Positions 50,586 through 59,837 are shown, numbered from the stretch's first letter. The stretch is DNA of 64,000 nucleotides from Acutalibacter sp. (GCA_020025775.1 JAHHRN010000004.1:1-64000); one strand, 5' to 3'. Numbers and translations: made by a program. The notes: generated by a model not told the origin, from the letters alone.

Positions 50586-51641
50586 ATGCGTAAAAAAGGA
50601 ATAGCGATATTAATCTGTGTGCTTCTTTGCATTTCTTTATTTTCGTCTTGTGCTATGGGAAATACTGCAAAGACCGTGCAAGAGGACAGCGTAGCCATGG
50701 GTTCTGTTGTGAGCCTGAAAGTCTACGGCGGAGAAGAAAAGCAGATGCAAGAAACCGCAAAAGAGGCGCTTTCTAAGGTGTCTGCACTCGATACGCAGTA
50801 TCTTTCCAAAACCCTGCAAACGGCGGCACTCTATAAGCTCAACCATGCAGAGCACGAAACGCCGACTTTTGTGCCCGAACCGCTTCTTTCGGCACTTTTA
50901 AAAACGAAAGAAGTCTATGCCGAAAGCTTCGGCGCCGCGGCGCTTTCTTCTGGTGCACTCACCGAACTTTGGGGTATGGATACCGACGAATTCCGTGTGC
51001 CAAGTGTCGAAGAAATCAAAACTGCACAGCAGCTTTGCGGCGATGCACAGGTGCACTTTACCGAGGACGGTAAAGTCTCTTACCCAAAAGGTCAGATTTT
51101 AAATCTTGGCTCGGTCGGCAAAGGTATGGCGTGTGAAGAAGCCATGTCCTATTTAAAAACCGAAATGCAAAACGGCACCTTACAGGGTGCGGTGATTTCC
51201 GTTGGCGGTAGTATCGGTACAATCGGTACACCCGCGCCGAAGGATGCCTTTGAAATCGGTATTCGTGACCCGTTCGGTAATCCGAATGCCTATTTTGCTT
51301 CGCTTAGATTAGGCGAAGGTTATCTTTCCACTTCGGGAACCTATGAAAAGCAGTTTCAAGAAAACGGCAAAACCTATCATCATTTATTAGACCTTCGAAC
51401 CGGTTATCCGAAGGAATCGGATTTGGTTTCGGTGACGGTCTTAGCGCCCGAAGGGCTTTTGTCCGATGCGCTTTCGACCCTTTGCTTTTTGCTCGGCGAA
51501 GAAGCTTCTCTTCCTGTTTTATCCCGATACGGTGCAGAGGCGGTCTTTGTTTATAAGGATAAAGCGGTGCATTTGACCGAGGGCTTAGCAGAAAAGTTCA
51601 CCCTGCGCGACAACAGCTTCAAGGCGGTGAGCGTTTCTTGA
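50586..51641 (+). CDS. apbE: FAD:protein FMN transferase (ApbE), lipoprotein
   Basis: Attaches FMN covalently to Thr residues of target proteins, here most likely RnfD and RnfG encoded downstream. Start ATG 50586 with AAAGG; signal peptide and lipobox (LFSSC) give an outside-facing lipoprotein of 351 residues. Motifs: QILNLGSVGKGMACEEAM, ISVGGSIGTIG, LSTSGTYEKQF and HHLLDLRTGYP with metal-binding Asp/Thr. It overlaps the next gene by four bases. Confidence 0.95.
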   Translation: MRKKGIAILICVLLCISLFSSCAMGNTAKTVQEDSVAMGSVVSLKVYGGEEKQMQETAKEALSKVSALDTQYLSKTLQTAALYKLNHAEHETPTFVPEPLLSALLKTKEVYAESFGAAALSSGALTELWGMDTDEFRVPSVEEIKTAQQLCGDAQVHFTEDGKVSYPKGQILNLGSVGKGMACEEAMSYLKTEMQNGTLQGAVISVGGSIGTIGTPAPKDAFEIGIRDPFGNPNAYFASLRLGEGYLSTSGTYEKQFQENGKTYHHLLDLRTGYPKESDLVSVTVLAPEGLLSDALSTLCFLLGEEASLPVLSRYGAEAVFVYKDKAVHLTEGLAEKFTLRDNSFKAVSVS

Positions 51642-52015
51642 AAAAATGGATGACCAAAACCGATGCGGTTCTACTTGCTGTTTTGTTGGTATTGGCTGCA
51701 GGCTTTTTGTTTTGGAATTATACGTCCTCTAAAGGCGAAGCCTTGACTGCCAAGGTCACGATAGACGGCGAAACGGTTTTAGAACTGCCTTTAAATGACC
51801 TAAAAGAACCAAAAGAAATTCCCTTGGAAAATGGGATGCTTCTTTTGGCAGAACAAAATAGAATTTGTGTTTTAGAAGCAGATTGCAAAGACGGCATCTG
51901 CGTGAAAACCGGCTGGCTCGAAAGAAATGGCGATGTTGCCGCCTGCCTGCCGAATAAAACAGTGGTGAGCGTGCACGCAGAGAAAACTGCGGAATTAGAC
52001 GGCCTCACCTATTAA
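51638..52015 (+). CDS. NusG domain II-like membrane-anchored protein
   Basis: A 125-residue protein with one N-terminal TM helix (TDAVLLAVLLVLAAGFLFW, about 7-25) and an outside NusG-II fold (about 35-120) with a CKDGIC Cys pair and a later Cys in VAACLPNK. This family occurs next to apbE, Gx transporter and rnf genes in Clostridia. Function is not known; a redox or flavin-transfer helper is plausible from context. TTG start overlaps the apbE stop. Confidence 0.85.
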   Translation: MKKWMTKTDAVLLAVLLVLAAGFLFWNYTSSKGEALTAKVTIDGETVLELPLNDLKEPKEIPLENGMLLLAEQNRICVLEADCKDGICVKTGWLERNGDVAACLPNKTVVSVHAEKTAELDGLTY

Positions 52016-52017
52016 AA

Positions 52018-52584
52018 ATGCTTATGAAAAAGAATGTTTCTTATAAAGTGGCGCTCTTTGGCATGCTTGGGGCTTTGGCTCTGACGCTTTCTTATTTAGA
52101 AAGTCTGCTACCGACCGCCGCCTTTTTACCGCCCGGTGCAAAACCGGGCTTCTCTAACGTAGTCAATATGTTTGCCGCCGGTGCAATGGGATTTTTACCC
52201 GCCATCAGCATTGCCGTTTTAAAGGCATGCTTTGCAGGGGTCACAAGGGGCGTTACCGCGTTCTTTATGAGCCTTTGCGGTGGATTGCTCAGCACCTGTG
52301 GTATGTTCATATTATTTCACAAGGCAAAAAAAGTCGGCTATGTCGGCATCGGCGTCATCAGCGCTGTTTTGCATAATGCAGGGCAGCTCCTTGTCGCTTC
52401 GGTGCTGGTCGGCAATCGCTCTGTGCTCGGCTATATGCCGATTTTACTTCTCTCCGCCCTTGTTACGGGCTTTTTAACAGGCTCTCTGTTAAAAGCCGTG
52501 ATGCCGCAGCTCTTAAAGGTTCTGCCGGCAGCCGTTCGCGGAGAAAAGAAAACAACATCCGTTCACAATGGAAAAGGAAAGTAA
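52018..52584 (+). CDS. Gx transporter family protein (HepI-like)
   Basis: A 188-residue membrane protein with five to six helices, matching the family once named heptaprenyl diphosphate synthase component I. Pattern: LGALALTLSYLESLLP, PGAKPGFSNVVNMFA and GVTRGVTAFFMSLCGGLLS. It is probably an ECF-like or energy-coupled transporter; it lies two bases after the NusG-II gene and 22 before rnfC. It may supply flavin or a flavin precursor for Rnf, an inference from position. Confidence 0.85.
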   Translation: MLMKKNVSYKVALFGMLGALALTLSYLESLLPTAAFLPPGAKPGFSNVVNMFAAGAMGFLPAISIAVLKACFAGVTRGVTAFFMSLCGGLLSTCGMFILFHKAKKVGYVGIGVISAVLHNAGQLLVASVLVGNRSVLGYMPILLLSALVTGFLTGSLLKAVMPQLLKVLPAAVRGEKKTTSVHNGKGK

Positions 52585-52606
52585 ATTCTAAGAAGGGAGA
52601 AAGGCA

Positions 52607-53941
52607 ATGCACTCTGAAATTATGAAACCCAAGAAAAAAGTCAGAGGCGGTGTTCTTGTCTCACACGAAAAGAACACGAAGGATATGCCCGTGAAGCGTA
52701 TCCCCGCACCGGAAACGGTTACACTTCCGATGCGCCAGCACATTGGTGCACCCTGCGTACCGACCGTAAAAGTCGGCGATTTGGTCAAAATCGGTCAAGT
52801 TGTCGGTGACAGCGATCAGTTTGTCAGCGCACCGATTCACGCGTCCGTATCCGGTAAGGTTATCGGCGTGAAGGAGGTTAAACTCTCCTCCGGTCTTGTT
52901 TCGCAGGCAGTCATTATTGAAAATGACGGTCTCAACACCATGGCGGATTTCGAGCCGCCCAAAATTGATACGAAAGAAGATTTCGTAAAGGCAGTTAGAG
53001 CTTCCGGCCTCGTAGGTCTCGGCGGCGCAGGCTTCCCCACTCACGTAAAACTCAATGTTCCGCCCGATAAGAAGATTGATACACTCATCATCAACGCGGC
53101 AGAATGCGAGCCCTATATCACCGTTGACTACCGTGAATGCATCGACAATTCTTGGGATGTATACGGCGGTGTGCGCCTGGTAGCAGAAATGCTCGGCGTA
53201 GACAATGTTGTTATCGCCGTAGAGGACAATAAGCCCGAAGCGATTGACATTTTAACTAAGATTGCGGCAAAGGAAGACCCCGATAATAAGGTCAAGGTTA
53301 TGCCGCTTCAATCCAAATATCCGCAGGGCGCAGAAAAAATGATGGTTCTTTCTGCAACCGGCAGAAAGGTTCCGCCCGGAAAATTACCGGCAGACGTCGG
53401 CTGTGTGGTTATGAACGTAGCTTCCGCCGCTTTCATTGCAAGATATTGCAAGACCGGCAAGCCCTTAACCAGCCGTTCTTTAACCGTTGACGGCTCTGCA
53501 GTTGTCAATCCGCAGAACCTTAGAGTGCCGATTGGTACAGAAATCGACTATGTCTTTAAGGCATGCGGCGGCTTCAAGGAAGAGCCGGAAAAGATTATCT
53601 GCGGCGGCCCGATGATGGGTATGGCGATTGTTGACACCCACCATCCGCTCATTAAGAGCAACAACGCCCTTTTGGCATTCACAAAAGACGATTTAAGCAT
53701 TAAAGAAGAGACAGACTGCATCCGTTGCGGCAGATGTGCCAAGGCTTGCCCCTTGTCTCTTGTTCCGACCCGTATCCATGATTATGCCGTAGCCCATGAT
53801 GTAGCAAAGTTACAGCATGCCGGCACCATGGTCTGCATGGAATGCGGTTCTTGCGCTTATTCCTGCCCGGCAGGTAAGCCCTTGGTGCAGTATATGCGCC
53901 GTGCAAAACAGATTATCAGAGAGGAGGCGCCCAAGAAATGA
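52607..53941 (+). CDS. rnfC: Rnf complex subunit C
   Basis: NADH-oxidising or -reducing peripheral subunit of the ferredoxin:NAD oxidoreductase (Rnf), 444 residues. NAD/FMN Rossmann-like domain GLGGAGFPTHVKL (about 128-140), SLBB domain, and two [4Fe-4S] clusters: CIRCGRCAKACP (about 366-377) and CMECGSCAYSCP (about 405-416). The shorter form found in Clostridia. Ribosome binding site GGGAG before the ATG. It overlaps rnfD by four bases. Confidence 0.96.
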   Translation: MHSEIMKPKKKVRGGVLVSHEKNTKDMPVKRIPAPETVTLPMRQHIGAPCVPTVKVGDLVKIGQVVGDSDQFVSAPIHASVSGKVIGVKEVKLSSGLVSQAVIIENDGLNTMADFEPPKIDTKEDFVKAVRASGLVGLGGAGFPTHVKLNVPPDKKIDTLIINAAECEPYITVDYRECIDNSWDVYGGVRLVAEMLGVDNVVIAVEDNKPEAIDILTKIAAKEDPDNKVKVMPLQSKYPQGAEKMMVLSATGRKVPPGKLPADVGCVVMNVASAAFIARYCKTGKPLTSRSLTVDGSAVVNPQNLRVPIGTEIDYVFKACGGFKEEPEKIICGGPMMGMAIVDTHHPLIKSNNALLAFTKDDLSIKEETDCIRCGRCAKACPLSLVPTRIHDYAVAHDVAKLQHAGTMVCMECGSCAYSCPAGKPLVQYMRRAKQIIREEAPKK

Positions 53942-54969
53942 GTGATACAGTTATGACCAAAAAACTCACGGTTAGTGCTTCACCGCATAAGCGTACAAAA
54001 GACACAACCCGTGGTATTATGCTCGATGTTTGCATCGCGCTCGTTCCGGCTTTGGTAGCCTCTGTTGTCCTCTTCGGACCTCGCGCCTTAGTCATTACCC
54101 TTGTAAGCGTTGCCGCCAGTGTGTTCTTCGAATTCATTTCCAGAAAAGTAATGAAGAGAAACAACACCATCGGCGATTTCAGCGCTGTGGTTACCGGTAT
54201 GCTGTTGGCATTCAATATGCCCTCCACCATGCCGCTTTGGATGGTTATCATCGGTGATGCCGTGGCGATTATCGTTGTAAAGCAGTTCTTCGGCGGTATC
54301 GGTCAGAACTTCGCAAACCCGGCCATCGTCGGCAGAATCGTTTTGATGATTTCCTTCCCCGTGCAGATGTCCAACTATCCGGCACCCTTTGCTTGGAGAC
54401 AGACAGCGGTCGATGCCGCAACTTCTGCAACACCGCTTTTCCAGTTTAACAGTGTTTACCGCGCTGAAAATATTAAGGCGGCTATGGAAGCCACAAACTT
54501 CCCGTCCATTTCCAATATGTTCTTCGGCGTTCGTGGCGGTTGTCTCGGTGAAACCTGTGCTATCGCACTTTTAGTTGGTTTCGTTTACTTACTGGTTCGC
54601 CGTGTTATTAGCCCCGCAATTCCGCTGACCTACATCGGCACAGTTGCCGTGATTATGCTCATCGCCGGTAAGGGCAACATTTCTTTTATGCTCTACCAGC
54701 TTTTGGCAGGCGGCCTTTTACTCGGTGCTATCTTCATGGCTACCGACTATTCCACTTCTCCGATCAGCGTAAAGGGCAAGATTGTTTTTGCAATCGGCTG
54801 TGGCGTTGTGACCTCTCTCATCCGTATTTTTGGTTCTCTTCCCGAGGGCGTTTCCTTCTCTATTTTGCTTATGAACATCTTAGTTCCGCACATTGAGCAT
54901 TTAACTGAAGCTAAGCCCTTTGGTACAATCAAAGAAAAGAAACAGAAGAAGGAGGCAGCGGCGAAATGA
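53938..54969 (+). CDS. rnfD: Rnf complex subunit D
   Basis: Integral membrane subunit, 343 residues, with nine to ten helices. The covalent-FMN Thr is expected in the SATPLF segment (about residues 161-166), which is close to the usual SGATPL motif but has Ser-Ala-Thr. Start ATGA overlaps the rnfC stop, and its end overlaps rnfG in the same way. It forms part of the ion channel of Rnf. Confidence 0.95.
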   Translation: MSDTVMTKKLTVSASPHKRTKDTTRGIMLDVCIALVPALVASVVLFGPRALVITLVSVAASVFFEFISRKVMKRNNTIGDFSAVVTGMLLAFNMPSTMPLWMVIIGDAVAIIVVKQFFGGIGQNFANPAIVGRIVLMISFPVQMSNYPAPFAWRQTAVDAATSATPLFQFNSVYRAENIKAAMEATNFPSISNMFFGVRGGCLGETCAIALLVGFVYLLVRRVISPAIPLTYIGTVAVIMLIAGKGNISFMLYQLLAGGLLLGAIFMATDYSTSPISVKGKIVFAIGCGVVTSLIRIFGSLPEGVSFSILLMNILVPHIEHLTEAKPFGTIKEKKQKKEAAAK

Positions 54970-55556
54970 AAAAGAATAGCACAGCAAAAGAAATTTTGAT
55001 TCCCGCCGTTTCTCTTTTTGTAATCTGTATTGTAGTTACCGCGATTTTGGCACTCACCAACATGGTGACTAAGCCGAAAATCGACGCTTTAGCAAAAGAA
55101 ACCCAGGAACAGGCGAAGAAAGCCGTGCTCACTACAGCAACTGCTTTCTCCGAAGAAAAGCCTGCACCCGCAGGTGCACAGGTACCGGAAGGCACTGCTT
55201 ATTATGAAGGCACTTTAGACGACGGCTCTGTGGCAGGTTATGTGGTTTCCACTTCTGCTAAGGGTTACGGCGGCGACATTAAGGTTATGGTTGGTATTGA
55301 CACAACCGGCGCAGTGACCGGCGTAAACATTCTTTCTATCAATGAAACCGTCGGCCTCGGTATGAATGCAACAAAACCCGAATTCTTAGCACAATACAAC
55401 GGCAGAAGCGATCAAATCGGCGTAGCAAAGAATAATCCGAAAGAGGATGAAATTCAGGCGCTCACCGGTGCTACCATTACTTCAAAGGCCATGACCAGTG
55501 CAGTAAACTCTGCGCTCAGTCTCTATGCAGAATTAGGAGGTGAGCAGAATGGCTGA
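54966..55556 (+). CDS. rnfG: Rnf complex subunit G
   Basis: A 196-residue membrane-anchored flavoprotein: one N-terminal TM helix (AVSLFVICIVVTAILALTN), then an outside FMN-binding domain with the ApbE target motif LTGATITSKAM (about 171-181), in which the last Thr of TGAT carries FMN. It is coupled by overlap to rnfD and rnfE. Confidence 0.95.
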   Translation: MKKNSTAKEILIPAVSLFVICIVVTAILALTNMVTKPKIDALAKETQEQAKKAVLTTATAFSEEKPAPAGAQVPEGTAYYEGTLDDGSVAGYVVSTSAKGYGGDIKVMVGIDTTGAVTGVNILSINETVGLGMNATKPEFLAQYNGRSDQIGVAKNNPKEDEIQALTGATITSKAMTSAVNSALSLYAELGGEQNG

Positions 55557-56250
55557 GAAAAAGACTTTAAGACAGGAGTTTTCTAAAGGTTTAATCAAAG
55601 AAAACCCCGTTCTGCGTTTGGTTTTGGGTACTTGCCCGACCCTCGCAACAACCACTTCACTCGAAAGTGCAATCGGTATGGGACTTTCGGTTATTCTCGT
55701 TTTAGTCTGCTCCAATATCGTTATTTCCGCACTTCGTAAGGTGATTCCGGAAAAGGTCAGAATCCCTTGCTACATTGTTGTTATCGCCGGTTTCGTTACC
55801 GTTGTGCAGATGCTTGTAAAAGGCTTCCTGCCCGATCTTGACAAACAGCTCGGCGTTTACTTACCGCTTATCGTAGTTAACTGCATCATCTTAGGCCGTG
55901 CCGAAGCTTTCGCCGGTAAAAATCCGGTGCTCGCTTCCGCTTGCGACGGTCTCGGTATGGGTGTCGGCTTCACCGCTGCACTTGCACTCATGGGCGGTAT
56001 CCGTGAGCTTCTTGGCTCCGGTTCTCTTCTCGGTTTCCAGATTCTTCCGGAAGCTATTTCCCCGATGACCATTTTCGTTTTAGCACCCGGCGGCTTCTTC
56101 GTGTTCGGTATGCTTATGGCTTGCGCGAATAAGCTTGCAGAAAGAAAGGGTAAGCCGAAAGCACAGCTCTCTTGCCAGGGCTGCCCGCTCTCTGAAACCT
56201 GCTCTATTGCAGAAAAGACCGCGTGCCAAAAAGCAAAGGAGGAGAAATAA
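55549..56250 (+). CDS. rnfE: Rnf complex subunit E
   Basis: Six-helix membrane subunit of Rnf, 233 residues. Start ATG 55549 (MAEKKTLRQEF), with GGAGGTGA seven bases upstream; the GTG at 55540 lies in that site. Family features: ENPVLRLVLGTCPTLATTTS and LGRAEAFAGKNP. A Cys-rich C-terminal tail (CQGCPLSETC, then CQKAK) is an extension seen in some Firmicutes. Confidence 0.94.
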   Translation: MAEKKTLRQEFSKGLIKENPVLRLVLGTCPTLATTTSLESAIGMGLSVILVLVCSNIVISALRKVIPEKVRIPCYIVVIAGFVTVVQMLVKGFLPDLDKQLGVYLPLIVVNCIILGRAEAFAGKNPVLASACDGLGMGVGFTAALALMGGIRELLGSGSLLGFQILPEAISPMTIFVLAPGGFFVFGMLMACANKLAERKGKPKAQLSCQGCPLSETCSIAEKTACQKAKEEK

Positions 56251-56253
56251 GCC

Positions 56254-56847
56254 ATGACAATGAAAATTTTCTTCTCGGTTTTGCTTACAGCAATTTTAAC
56301 CAACAACTACATCTTATCGAAATTCTTGGGTATCTGCCCGTTCCTCGGCGTTTCTAAGAAGCTCAACACGGCGGTCGGCATGTCCGCGGCGGTTATTTTT
56401 GTTATGACCCTCGCTTCGGCAGTTACCTATCCCTTAAATACTTTCCTTGTGAATCACGACCTTGGCTATTTGCAGACGATCGTCTTTATCTTAGTTATCG
56501 CTGCACTCGTTCAGCTCGTTGAAATCGTTTTAAGAAAGTATATCCCCGCACTTTACAATTCTCTCGGTATTTATCTTCCCTTAATCACCACAAATTGCGC
56601 GGTTTTGGGTGTTACCATTTTGAATATCGACGCAGGCTACACCTTCGGCGAAGCAATGGTAAACTCCATCGGTGCAGGTCTCGGCTTCTTAGTCGCGATG
56701 GTTATGTTTGCAGGTGTTCGTGAGAGACTCGATTCCTGCAACGTACCGAAGTTTTTACAGGGTCTCCCGATTACACTCGTTGCGGCAAGCCTTACATCCC
56801 TTTCCTTCATGGGCTTCACAGGTCTTGTCGAAGGCATTTTTGCTTAA
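56254..56847 (+). CDS. rnfA: Rnf complex subunit A
   Basis: Six-helix membrane subunit, 197 residues, homologous to RnfE. Family features: NNYILSKFLGICPFLGVSKK (with Cys likely binding the shared membrane [2Fe-2S] site) and LGIYLPLITTNCAVLGV. Gap of three bases to rnfE. Confidence 0.95.
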   Translation: MTMKIFFSVLLTAILTNNYILSKFLGICPFLGVSKKLNTAVGMSAAVIFVMTLASAVTYPLNTFLVNHDLGYLQTIVFILVIAALVQLVEIVLRKYIPALYNSLGIYLPLITTNCAVLGVTILNIDAGYTFGEAMVNSIGAGLGFLVAMVMFAGVRERLDSCNVPKFLQGLPITLVAASLTSLSFMGFTGLVEGIFA

Positions 56848-56862
56848 GGGAGGGCCGACAGA

Positions 56863-57681
56863 ATGAATCCGATTTTATTAGCAGTTATTTTAGTTGCCTC
56901 TATCGGCTTGATTGCCGGTTTAGGTCTTGCGGTGGCTTCCATTGTTATGGCAGTGCCGAAGGATGAAAAGGCAGAGGCAATCCGTGAATGCTTACCCGGT
57001 GCAAACTGCGGTGCTTGCGGATTTTCCGGTTGTGACGGCTATGCCGCCGCACTGGCTAAGGGCGAAACCACAGAAACCAATCGCTGTGCACCCGGCGGCA
57101 ACGATGTTGCCAAAGAGGTGGCAAAGATTCTCGGCGTAGATGCCGGTGAGGTTAAGCCCATGGCGGCTGTTGTACACTGCAACGGTACAGCAGAAAACAC
57201 TATGCTGAAATTAAAGTATCAAGGCGTGCAGAGCTGCGCTATGGCAGCCCAGCTGTTCGGCGGCCCGAAGGAATGTGTTTACGGCTGTCTCGGCTTCGGC
57301 GACTGCGTAGAAGCTTGCCCCTATGATGCTATCAAGATTTGCGACGGCGTAGCGAGAGTCAATCCGCTTCTTTGCCGTGCCTGCAAAAAGTGCGTGGCCA
57401 CTTGCCCCAAGGGTCTTATTGAGCTTGTACCGCTTCATGAAACCAAAGCGGCTGTGCTTTGTAAGAACCACAATAAGGGTGCTTTCACCCGTAAGGAATG
57501 CAAGGTTGGTTGTATCGGCTGCATGAAATGCACCAAGGTGTGCGAGCATGACGCTATCAAGGTTGAAAACAACACCGCACATGTGGATTATTCCAAGTGT
57601 GTTGGCTGTGGCAAGTGCGAAGAAGCTTGTCCGGTTGGTGCAATCCACATCTTAAATCTCGGCAGTGAAGCCGCTGAATAA
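56863..57681 (+). CDS. rnfB: Rnf complex subunit B (ferredoxin-accepting)
   Basis: A 272-residue ferredoxin-interacting subunit. One TM helix (5-27), the four-Cys [4Fe-4S] domain CLPGANCGACGFSGCDGY (about 43-60), then further clusters: CLGFGDCVEACPYDA, CRACKKCVATCPKG, CIGCMKCTKVC and CVGCGKCEEACPVGA, giving a multi-cluster electron wire. It is the last rnf gene; the order C-D-G-E-A-B is the clostridial one. A terminator follows. Confidence 0.96.
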   Translation: MNPILLAVILVASIGLIAGLGLAVASIVMAVPKDEKAEAIRECLPGANCGACGFSGCDGYAAALAKGETTETNRCAPGGNDVAKEVAKILGVDAGEVKPMAAVVHCNGTAENTMLKLKYQGVQSCAMAAQLFGGPKECVYGCLGFGDCVEACPYDAIKICDGVARVNPLLCRACKKCVATCPKGLIELVPLHETKAAVLCKNHNKGAFTRKECKVGCIGCMKCTKVCEHDAIKVENNTAHVDYSKCVGCGKCEEACPVGAIHILNLGSEAAE

Positions 57682-57688
57682 AAATTTT

Positions 57689-57721
57689 AAGAACCGCAGT
57701 TTTTTAACTGCGGTTCTTTTT
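57689..57721 (+). terminator. Terminator of the rnf operon
   Basis: Stem AAGAACCGCAGTT / AACTGCGGTTCTT followed by T8. Nothing else is in the next 65 bases before the promoter at 57791. Confidence 0.93.
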
Positions 57722-57790
57722 TTCTGCCAAAATAAATAAAATACATATAATCAAAAAATGTCTAAAAATGAATAGATGGAATATATTTTG

Positions 57791-57819
57791 TTGACAGTGT
57801 ATTCTTGTCATGATACAAT
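57791..57819 (+). promoter_or_regulatory. Strong promoter of the PspA module
   Basis: Perfect TTGACA (57791-57796), 17 bp, TACAAT (57814-57819). Confidence 0.8.
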
Positions 57820-57915
57820 CTGAATAATTTAAAACGCATATGGAAATGTTTGGCTATTGAACAACTTCCAAAGCGCATAAAATTTATGGATAAAGCGTTG
57901 CAAAGAGGTGGAAAA

Positions 57916-58338
57916 ATGAAAAGTAAAAAAGAAAAAGTTTCCGAGGTAAAAGAAACTACGAGTAAGGTGGAAAGTGAAACCAAAAATCCATTGCTTATTT
58001 TCTTTGTTGGCCTTGTTTTACTTGCCGTCGGTCTTTTTTTGTTGAGCAAACGAGTGGTGGTGCAAACGCAGTGGTATTCTTGGGGCTTTGGTGCATTTCG
58101 AATGCCAAGCGGTACGGTGGTTTTACCGTTTTTTATCGGCTTGATTTGGTATTTTGTGGATAAAAAGTCTATCCCTGCAAAAATCATTATGACCATAGGT
58201 GCAATTTTAATATTTGTAACGATTATTTTAAGCGTACATATTCATTTTGTAACCACAGATTTGTTTGATTATATTTTAATTCTTATTCTTGTAGGCTCTG
58301 GTAGTGGTATGCTACTGAGAACATTATTTAAAAAATAA
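57916..58338 (+). CDS. Small polytopic membrane protein of the PspA module
   Basis: A 140-residue protein starting at ATG 57916 with GAGGTG eight bases before it; the longer frame from 57850 has no ribosome binding site. A charged N-terminus (KSKKEKVSEVKE) precedes four hydrophobic helices (about 27-45, 63-80, 90-110, 118-135). No family is recognised. It lies 16 bases before pspA and is likely in the same envelope-stress unit. Confidence 0.75.
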   Translation: MKSKKEKVSEVKETTSKVESETKNPLLIFFVGLVLLAVGLFLLSKRVVVQTQWYSWGFGAFRMPSGTVVLPFFIGLIWYFVDKKSIPAKIIMTIGAILIFVTIILSVHIHFVTTDLFDYILILILVGSGSGMLLRTLFKK

Positions 58339-58354
58339 CTGGAGGATGATTTTT

Positions 58355-59020
58355 ATGTCTATTTTTGAACGCTTAGGAGATTTAGTTCGCTCCAATGTTA
58401 ATGACTTAATTGACCGTGCAGAGGATCCCGAAAAGACAGTCAAGCAAGCTATTATTGATATGGAAGAACAGCTGAAAAAGGTAACACAGAGTTTGGGCAA
58501 TGCTATAGCAAGCTTAAATCAAGTTACAAAGCAACTGAACGATGCGCAGGCTGAATCCGATAGTTGGAAAGAAAAAGCAAAAACTTGTCTTGCTGCGGAT
58601 AAGCAAGACCTTGCCCGTCAAGCTTTAGACAATAAAGTGGCTAAGGACAAACAGGTGGAGCAGTATACACAAATGCGCGATACCATGCAGGCGCAGGTTA
58701 ACGAAATCAAAAATCAGGCAGACCTTCTCAAACAGAAATTGGAAGAAGCACGCAGCCAGCAAGCTATGCTTGTAGCCAGAAGCCGTATGGCTGATGCTAA
58801 AGAAAACATGGCAAAAACTCTTGGCGATATGGACAGCAAAAGTGCTTTTGCCAAAATGGATAAAATGGAAAGAAAAATTGAGGAAAAGGAAGCAAGAGCA
58901 GATGCCTTTTCCAATATGTCTGGCATAGAATCATCTGAGGAAGATCCTTTCGCCCAAATGGATAAAGATGCTGCCATAGATAGCGAAATGCAGAAACTTC
59001 GAGAAGAAATGGGTCTGTAA
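58355..59020 (+). CDS. pspA: PspA/IM30 family protein
   Basis: Membrane-repair ESCRT-III-like coiled-coil protein, 221 residues, nearly all helical. N-terminal amphipathic helix (SIFERLGDLVRSNVNDLIDR), then PEKTVKQAIIDMEEQL (about 27-42) and long heptad-rich hairpin helices with Ala, Lys, Glu and Gln. The ATG at 58355 follows GGAGGAT; the ATG at 58346 lies within that site. Neighbours are a membrane protein and a GIDE-domain protein, as in other PspA modules. It lacks the psp operon partners of enterobacteria. Confidence 0.9.
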   Translation: MSIFERLGDLVRSNVNDLIDRAEDPEKTVKQAIIDMEEQLKKVTQSLGNAIASLNQVTKQLNDAQAESDSWKEKAKTCLAADKQDLARQALDNKVAKDKQVEQYTQMRDTMQAQVNEIKNQADLLKQKLEEARSQQAMLVARSRMADAKENMAKTLGDMDSKSAFAKMDKMERKIEEKEARADAFSNMSGIESSEEDPFAQMDKDAAIDSEMQKLREEMGL

Positions 59021-59039
59021 AAGAGAACAGGGTGAGAAT

Positions 59040-59837
59040 ATGAATTATTTTATTTCTGTAGCTTTAATTGCTGCTGGTTTATTTTTAATTTTTTATCAAA
59101 GAAATAAAATTTCTGATACCGTTACAGAAGTGCAGTTTTTACAAACCAAAACGATTGACGAAGTACAGAAAATGTTTACCACTATGGATGATATGTCTAT
59201 GGGTGAAAACTATCGTGAATATGTAGAGCTCAAAGCAGATGTTGTTTCTAATTGCGCAGTACAAACTCCCTATTCACAACGTGATGTTGCCTTTTATACT
59301 TCAACATTATCACAAGTTAGTGAGATTTCTGAACAGTATAAGGATAAGGATGGCTGTATGCGTACCAGAACATCCAAACGTGAAAACAAAATTTCCGACG
59401 CTGTTTCATCGCAAACGATAGAAGTTACAGATGCCTCGTCTGAAAAAAGCGTCGTTGTGGAACTAATGGCCTCTGGATGTGATTTGGATATTCCAAAAAC
59501 ATTTGATAAATTTGAGCCGAAAAACAACATGAGCCGCTACAATGGGTTTATGTCCTCCTATCGCAATACTGCCTTTGGTAGTGAAACTCTGGGCTTTAAG
59601 ATGACCGAAAAGACGATAGAGCTTGGACAGAAATTGTATATCTTGGGCGAAGCTTTTCGTGAGGGCGACAAGATTTATATTGGAAAACCGCAGGATAGCA
59701 AAAAACCCTTTATTGTTTCTACAAAATCTGAAGAAGATCTTGTAAATACCCATAAAAAGAAGGCAATGATGACCTTAATTGGCGGTATTGCTCTTTGTGT
59801 ATTGGGTGTAGTTCTTATTTTGACCGCTATTTTCTAA
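59040..59837 (+). CDS. GIDE-domain membrane protein
   Basis: A 265-residue protein with TM helices at both ends (about 2-18 and 243-264). Between them lies a GIDE/MULAN-type domain (about 60-235): YREYVELKADVVSNCAVQTPYS, then AVSSQTIEVTDASSEKSVVVEL and ALREGDKIYIGKP-like ending AFREGDKIYIGKP. There is no RING domain, so no ubiquitin ligase activity is implied. It lies 19 bases after pspA. Function in envelope homeostasis is inferred from the neighbourhood. Confidence 0.75.
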   Translation: MNYFISVALIAAGLFLIFYQRNKISDTVTEVQFLQTKTIDEVQKMFTTMDDMSMGENYREYVELKADVVSNCAVQTPYSQRDVAFYTSTLSQVSEISEQYKDKDGCMRTRTSKRENKISDAVSSQTIEVTDASSEKSVVVELMASGCDLDIPKTFDKFEPKNNMSRYNGFMSSYRNTAFGSETLGFKMTEKTIELGQKLYILGEAFREGDKIYIGKPQDSKKPFIVSTKSEEDLVNTHKKKAMMTLIGGIALCVLGVVLILTAIF

